The notes beneath the pieces are model-generated. The model was not told the DNA's origin. It saw only the letters and a list, made by a program, of their open reading frames with translations, and made no database searches. A stretch of 64,000 nucleotides of DNA, from positions 62,001-126,000 of the forward strand of contig NZ_JAPENW010000001.1 of the NCBI RefSeq assembly GCF_026341855.1, in the 5' to 3' direction. The position numbers and the translations under genes were made by a program. Within the stretch, counting starts at the first letter, position 1. The number at the start of each line of letters is the position of its first letter. This DNA comes from Streptomyces sp. NBC_00568. GTDB lineage: Bacteria > Actinomycetota > Actinomycetes > Streptomycetales > Streptomycetaceae. This document shows positions 61,335 through 64,000 of this stretch, piece after piece.

Positions 61335-62008
61335 GGCGGCAGTCTCTCACTACGGAACTGGGCCGACGGTTTTCCCGGATGGGGCATCCACCGATCCCTG
61401 TGATCGGCCGCGTGGTGAGGAGCCATGAGTCTGACACGGAAGCTGGATCCGAAGCTCTAGATGGATCGGTCAGTAACGGTCATACAGGCCGCACTTCGGC
61501 TCTATGAGGGCGCTACAGGTCGGAGCTGGTTGCCTTGGTTGCTGTACTTCGCTGCTGTGCTTGAGCCGATCGCGAAAAGGGCCACAACAGCGACTGCATC
61601 GACGTAGGCGCTCACTGCTTCAGCGACCGGCGGCCACACCACCATGCCGTTTAAGCGGCTTGGGCGACGGGTGGATGGAGGGTGAAGAGCCTGCCGTCAC
61701 GCAGGAGCGCCCATAGGACATCGACACGTCGGCGGGCGAGGGCGATGACGGCCTGGACGTGCATGCAGCCCTCGGCCCGCTTCTTCAAGTAGTAGTCACG
61801 GTTGGGGCCTCTCATGGACGGGATCTCGCTGCAGGTGCTGCTCACGGGCGGGGTGTACGACGCCGGGTACGCATGGGAGATGCCGGCGCGACTGATCCCG
61901 TAGGGTCGCGCCCGCTCCCTGAGAAAATCCTGTGCGGCCGTGAACTCTTCGCGGGGCAGCGGGGAACAACGGGTGACACGCTCGACCCCACCCGCTGACG
62001 GAGGACCC
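61335..62008. other. intergenic remnant region with transposase fragment
   Basis: This 670-bp stretch has lower GC than the rest of the window. It contains the IS110 fragment (61651-61815) and a minus-strand 47-codon frame (61502-61645) that would encode one hydrophobic segment but lacks a ribosome-binding site. No intact gene is accepted. Confidence 0.6.
61651..61815 (-). pseudogene. C-terminal fragment of an IS110-family transposase
   Basis: About 54 codons encode YYLKKRAEGCMHVQAVIAL and ARRRVDVLWALLRDGRLF, the conserved end of IS110 transposases. The catalytic N-terminal domain is absent, and no IS ends were found. Confidence 0.75.
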
Positions 62009-62608
62009 GTGACCGGACCACCGGCGCTCGACCCCGGCGACGAGCGCGACGGCCATGTCATCGCGCAGTCCCTGAAACATCCGGAGCTGTTCGCCCGGCT
62101 CTACGACCGGTACGCACCCGACATCCACCGGTACGCGGCCCGGCGCCTCGGCGACCACGCGGCGGACGACGTCACGGCCGACACGTTCCTGACCGCGTTC
62201 CGGGTACGTGCCCGCTACGACGCCTCGCGGGCCAGTGCCCGGCCCTGGCTGTACGGGATCGCCGCGCACCTCATCGGCAAGCAGCGCCGGAAGGAAGTAC
62301 GCGGTCTGCGGGCGCTGGCCAGGACCGGCCAGGACCCCGTCGCGGCCGGCTGGGTCGAGGACACCGCGGACCTGGTCGCCGACCGCGCCCCGCTCGCGGA
62401 CGCGCTCGCCGCGCTGTCCGCCGCCGACCGGCATGTGCTGCTGCTCGTGGCCTGGGCCGACCTGACCTACCAGGAGGTCGCCGAGGCGCTCGGCATACCC
62501 GTCGGGACCGTGCGGTCCCGACTCAACCGGGCCCGCCGCAAGGTACGGGCCGCGCTGGGTGCCGACCCGGCGTTTCTGGGCGAAGTGGCGGAGGCGGTCC
62601 GGCTGTGA
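62009..62608 (+). CDS. RNA polymerase sigma factor, ECF type
   Basis: This 199-aa sigma factor has region 2 (LFARLYDRYAPDIHRYAARR and ADDVTADTFLTAF, about 28-70) and region 4 (ADRHVLLLVAWADLTYQEVA and IPVGTVRSRLNRARRKVR, about 135-180). GTG at 62009 follows GGAGG. Its stop overlaps the start of the next gene, so the pair is coupled. The partner has a membrane segment and may act as an anti-sigma or sensor protein. Confidence 0.9.
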   Translation: MTGPPALDPGDERDGHVIAQSLKHPELFARLYDRYAPDIHRYAARRLGDHAADDVTADTFLTAFRVRARYDASRASARPWLYGIAAHLIGKQRRKEVRGLRALARTGQDPVAAGWVEDTADLVADRAPLADALAALSAADRHVLLLVAWADLTYQEVAEALGIPVGTVRSRLNRARRKVRAALGADPAFLGEVAEAVRL

Positions 62609-63582
62609 ACGTGGACGAGATGAAGGACGTACGCGAGTTCCGGGCCGGGGCGCCGAAGCCCGACCGGGCACGGCTCGCCGAGGGGCGGGACCGGCTGAGC
62701 AGCGCCGCGGGGCGTGGCCGGGGACGCAGGCTGCGGGCCGACTGGCGGCTCACAGCGGTCGGGGCCGCCGCCGCGCTCACCGCGGTGGCCGTGCTGGCCT
62801 CCGGCCTCGGAGGGGGCGGCCACAATGGTGCGGAGCGCACGGTGCCGGCTGCGACGCGGACGGTGCCGGGTTCGGTGAAGGAGGTGCTGGAGCGGGCCGC
62901 CTCCACGCTGGAGCGGGCCGATCCGCCGCCCACGCCGCACGCGGGCCAGTGGGTCTACGAGAAGAAGCTCTCGGCCCGTCCCGGAATGTGGCCCAAGAGC
63001 GCCGCCGCCCAGCCCGAGCCGGAGCCGGAACCCAAGGAGCGCTGGGTGCGGTACGCGGACCCGCGCTTCGAGAACGGCAAGGAGGGCGACGACCACTCCA
63101 TGCGCGAACGGCTCCGCTTCCTCGACGAGCTGCCGGACGACCCGGCCGCCGTGCTGAAGAAGGTCCGCGCCTACTACCCGTCCGGGAAGGACGACCCCGA
63201 GCCGGGGGAACACGACATGGATGGGTTGCGTGTGCTGTTCGCGTCCCAGCCCGTCCCGCCGCAGGCGCTCGCCAAGCTGTACCGCGCGCTGGCCGCGGTC
63301 CCCGGCACCGAGGTCACCGACCATCTCGTACGGGACCTCGCGGGCCGGGACGCCATCGCGGTCGGGCACGACGTGAAGGGGCAGAAGATCCGCCGCGAGA
63401 TCCTGATCGACCCGCACACATACCAGTACCTCGGTGACCGATGGATCGTCGTCAAGGACTACAAGGATTCGTTCCCGAGCGGCAGCGACACCCCTGAACG
63501 GCCCTGGAAGGCGGGCGACCTCATATTCCAGAACGCGCTCCTGGCCACGGGAATCGTCGACCACAAGGGCGACCGCCCCTGA
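62605..63582 (+). CDS. CU044_5270-family membrane-anchored protein
   Basis: This 325-aa protein has a cytoplasmic N-terminus of about 45 residues, one membrane segment at about 48-68 (WRLTAVGAAAALTAVAVLAS), and a large extracytoplasmic domain. CU044_5270 proteins are regularly encoded after ECF sigma factors in actinobacteria. The layout fits an anti-sigma or signal-sensing partner, but no zinc anti-sigma motif is seen. GTG at 62605 overlaps the sigma stop by 4 nt. Confidence 0.82.
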   Translation: MNVDEMKDVREFRAGAPKPDRARLAEGRDRLSSAAGRGRGRRLRADWRLTAVGAAAALTAVAVLASGLGGGGHNGAERTVPAATRTVPGSVKEVLERAASTLERADPPPTPHAGQWVYEKKLSARPGMWPKSAAAQPEPEPEPKERWVRYADPRFENGKEGDDHSMRERLRFLDELPDDPAAVLKKVRAYYPSGKDDPEPGEHDMDGLRVLFASQPVPPQALAKLYRALAAVPGTEVTDHLVRDLAGRDAIAVGHDVKGQKIRREILIDPHTYQYLGDRWIVVKDYKDSFPSGSDTPERPWKAGDLIFQNALLATGIVDHKGDRP

Positions 63583-64000
63583 TATCCGGCGGGGGCGCCG
63601 AAGCTGTTCGCATGTACGACGAGATTGCGCGCGTGCTCGACGGCATCAAGGCTCCACCGTCGGCGGACGCTCCTCCCCTACCAGTCGTCGACAACGGATA
63701 TCTCGCCACGACACCGCCCACGCCCTCAAAGGTCGCGACACCGACTTCGCCCAAGACCTGACGCTGGGAGGAATCCGGGAGAAGATCGTCCGGCCCTTGG
63801 TGACCGGCTCCGGCGAGGCGTTGACCGTGAGCTTGGAGTAGCGCTGCACGTGGAAGGTGCCGAGGTTCGTCCGCTTCGCCGGGTCGCCGTCCTTCTGCGC
63901 ATGTGATTCCCAGGAAATGAGGCCTGCCACCCGGGCGGGTGTCCGGCGGGTGAACGAACTGTGTGGGATGGCCTCACGCCTTCGGTCGCCTGTTCCCATG
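63583..64000. other. 3' end of window, degraded
   Basis: No convincing intact gene is seen. A 49-codon plus-strand frame at 63612-63761 (MYDEIARVLDGIKAPPSADA start) lacks a ribosome-binding site and may be a remnant. A secreted-protein fragment lies on the minus strand. Confidence 0.55.
63784..63894 (-). pseudogene. fragment of a secreted repeat protein
   Basis: The minus strand encodes RTNLGTFHVQRYSKLTVNAS followed by PEPVTKGRTI, a pattern typical of Streptomyces secreted proteins with Ig-like repeats. The expected continuation after KGRTI is lost, consistent with a frameshift or truncation. Confidence 0.6.

Noticed and set aside
61421..61458. Short frame starting MSLTRKLDPKL after a GAGGAG
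   Set aside because: Only 11 codons long with no context; at best the start of a lost gene.
61502..61645. 47-codon minus-strand frame with one hydrophobic segment
   Set aside because: It has no ribosome-binding site and lies in remnant sequence after a transposase fragment; chance cannot be excluded.
63612..63761. 49-codon plus-strand frame near the window end
   Set aside because: No Shine-Dalgarno, no recognisable family, and it lies in degraded sequence.

Overview
The window reads as chromosomal DNA of a Streptomyces or very close relative. The evidence is very high GC, frequent GTG starts, many 1-4 nt overlaps between genes, and the actinobacterial hopanoid cluster with its DUF6380 and DUF6126 small genes and an SCO6745-type protein. 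From memory only, the gene order resembles the S. coelicolor SCO67xx region; this was not checked. No rRNA, tRNA, CRISPR array or intact insertion sequence was seen.

Region 1 (1-9.3 kb) holds a truncated metallo-beta-lactamase-fold gene; a keto-acid decarboxylase / amino-acid dehydrogenase / TetR unit with a near-perfect 20-bp palindrome on its promoter; an SGNH hydrolase; a secreted LysM-M23 peptidase behind a c-di-AMP (ydaO-type) riboswitch; and a tyrosine/serine phosphatase.

Region 2 (9.2-23 kb, minus strand) is the hopanoid locus. hpnC, hpnD, a 46-aa DUF6380 gene, hpnE and a polyprenyl diphosphate synthase form one overlapping run. A 152-bp structured gap follows, then shc, the hpnG-like nucleosidase, hpnH, ispG, dxs and the hpnO-like aminotransferase. 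Dedicated MEP-pathway genes (dxs, ispG) supply isoprenoid units, HpnC/D/E make squalene, Shc cyclises it, and HpnH/HpnG/HpnO build and aminate the side chain. A cupin-XRE regulator with two operators and a 49-aa membrane protein lie just downstream.

Region 3 (23.3-30.4 kb, minus strand) is a tightly overlapping operon: a CDP-alcohol phosphotransferase with an N-terminal extension, a LicC-like cytidylyltransferase, an sn-glycerol-1-phosphate dehydrogenase, a second CDP-alcohol phosphotransferase lacking the last Asp of its motif, a GT2 glycosyltransferase and a TagGH-like exporter. The combination suggests an exported glycan or teichoic-type polymer built from glycerol-1-phosphate, the archaeal stereoisomer. 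This is the most interesting candidate for an undescribed system here.

Region 4 (30.7-55.7 kb) is mostly housekeeping and accessory genes: galE, a CDF metal exporter, idi, a crotonase without the catalytic glutamates, two DJ-1-type proteins, tex, an LPFR-motif microprotein, an ABC-F ATPase, a D-amino-acid oxidase, two secreted peptidases, a PfkB kinase, a macrodomain protein, a permease, and an acyl-CoA synthetase with a MerR regulator. Region 5 (55.7-60.3 kb) is a sugar-type ABC importer divergent from an SDR dehydrogenase, with tandem operators between them. Region 6 (60.3-64 kb) is a decayed stretch (DUF5753, IS110 and secreted-protein fragments) around an intact sigma factor / CU044_5270 pair.

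Two features recur. Convergent gene junctions longer than about 80 bp carry their own private tandem repeats. At least seven genes have a TANNNT box 6-8 nt before the start codon, which predicts leaderless transcripts.
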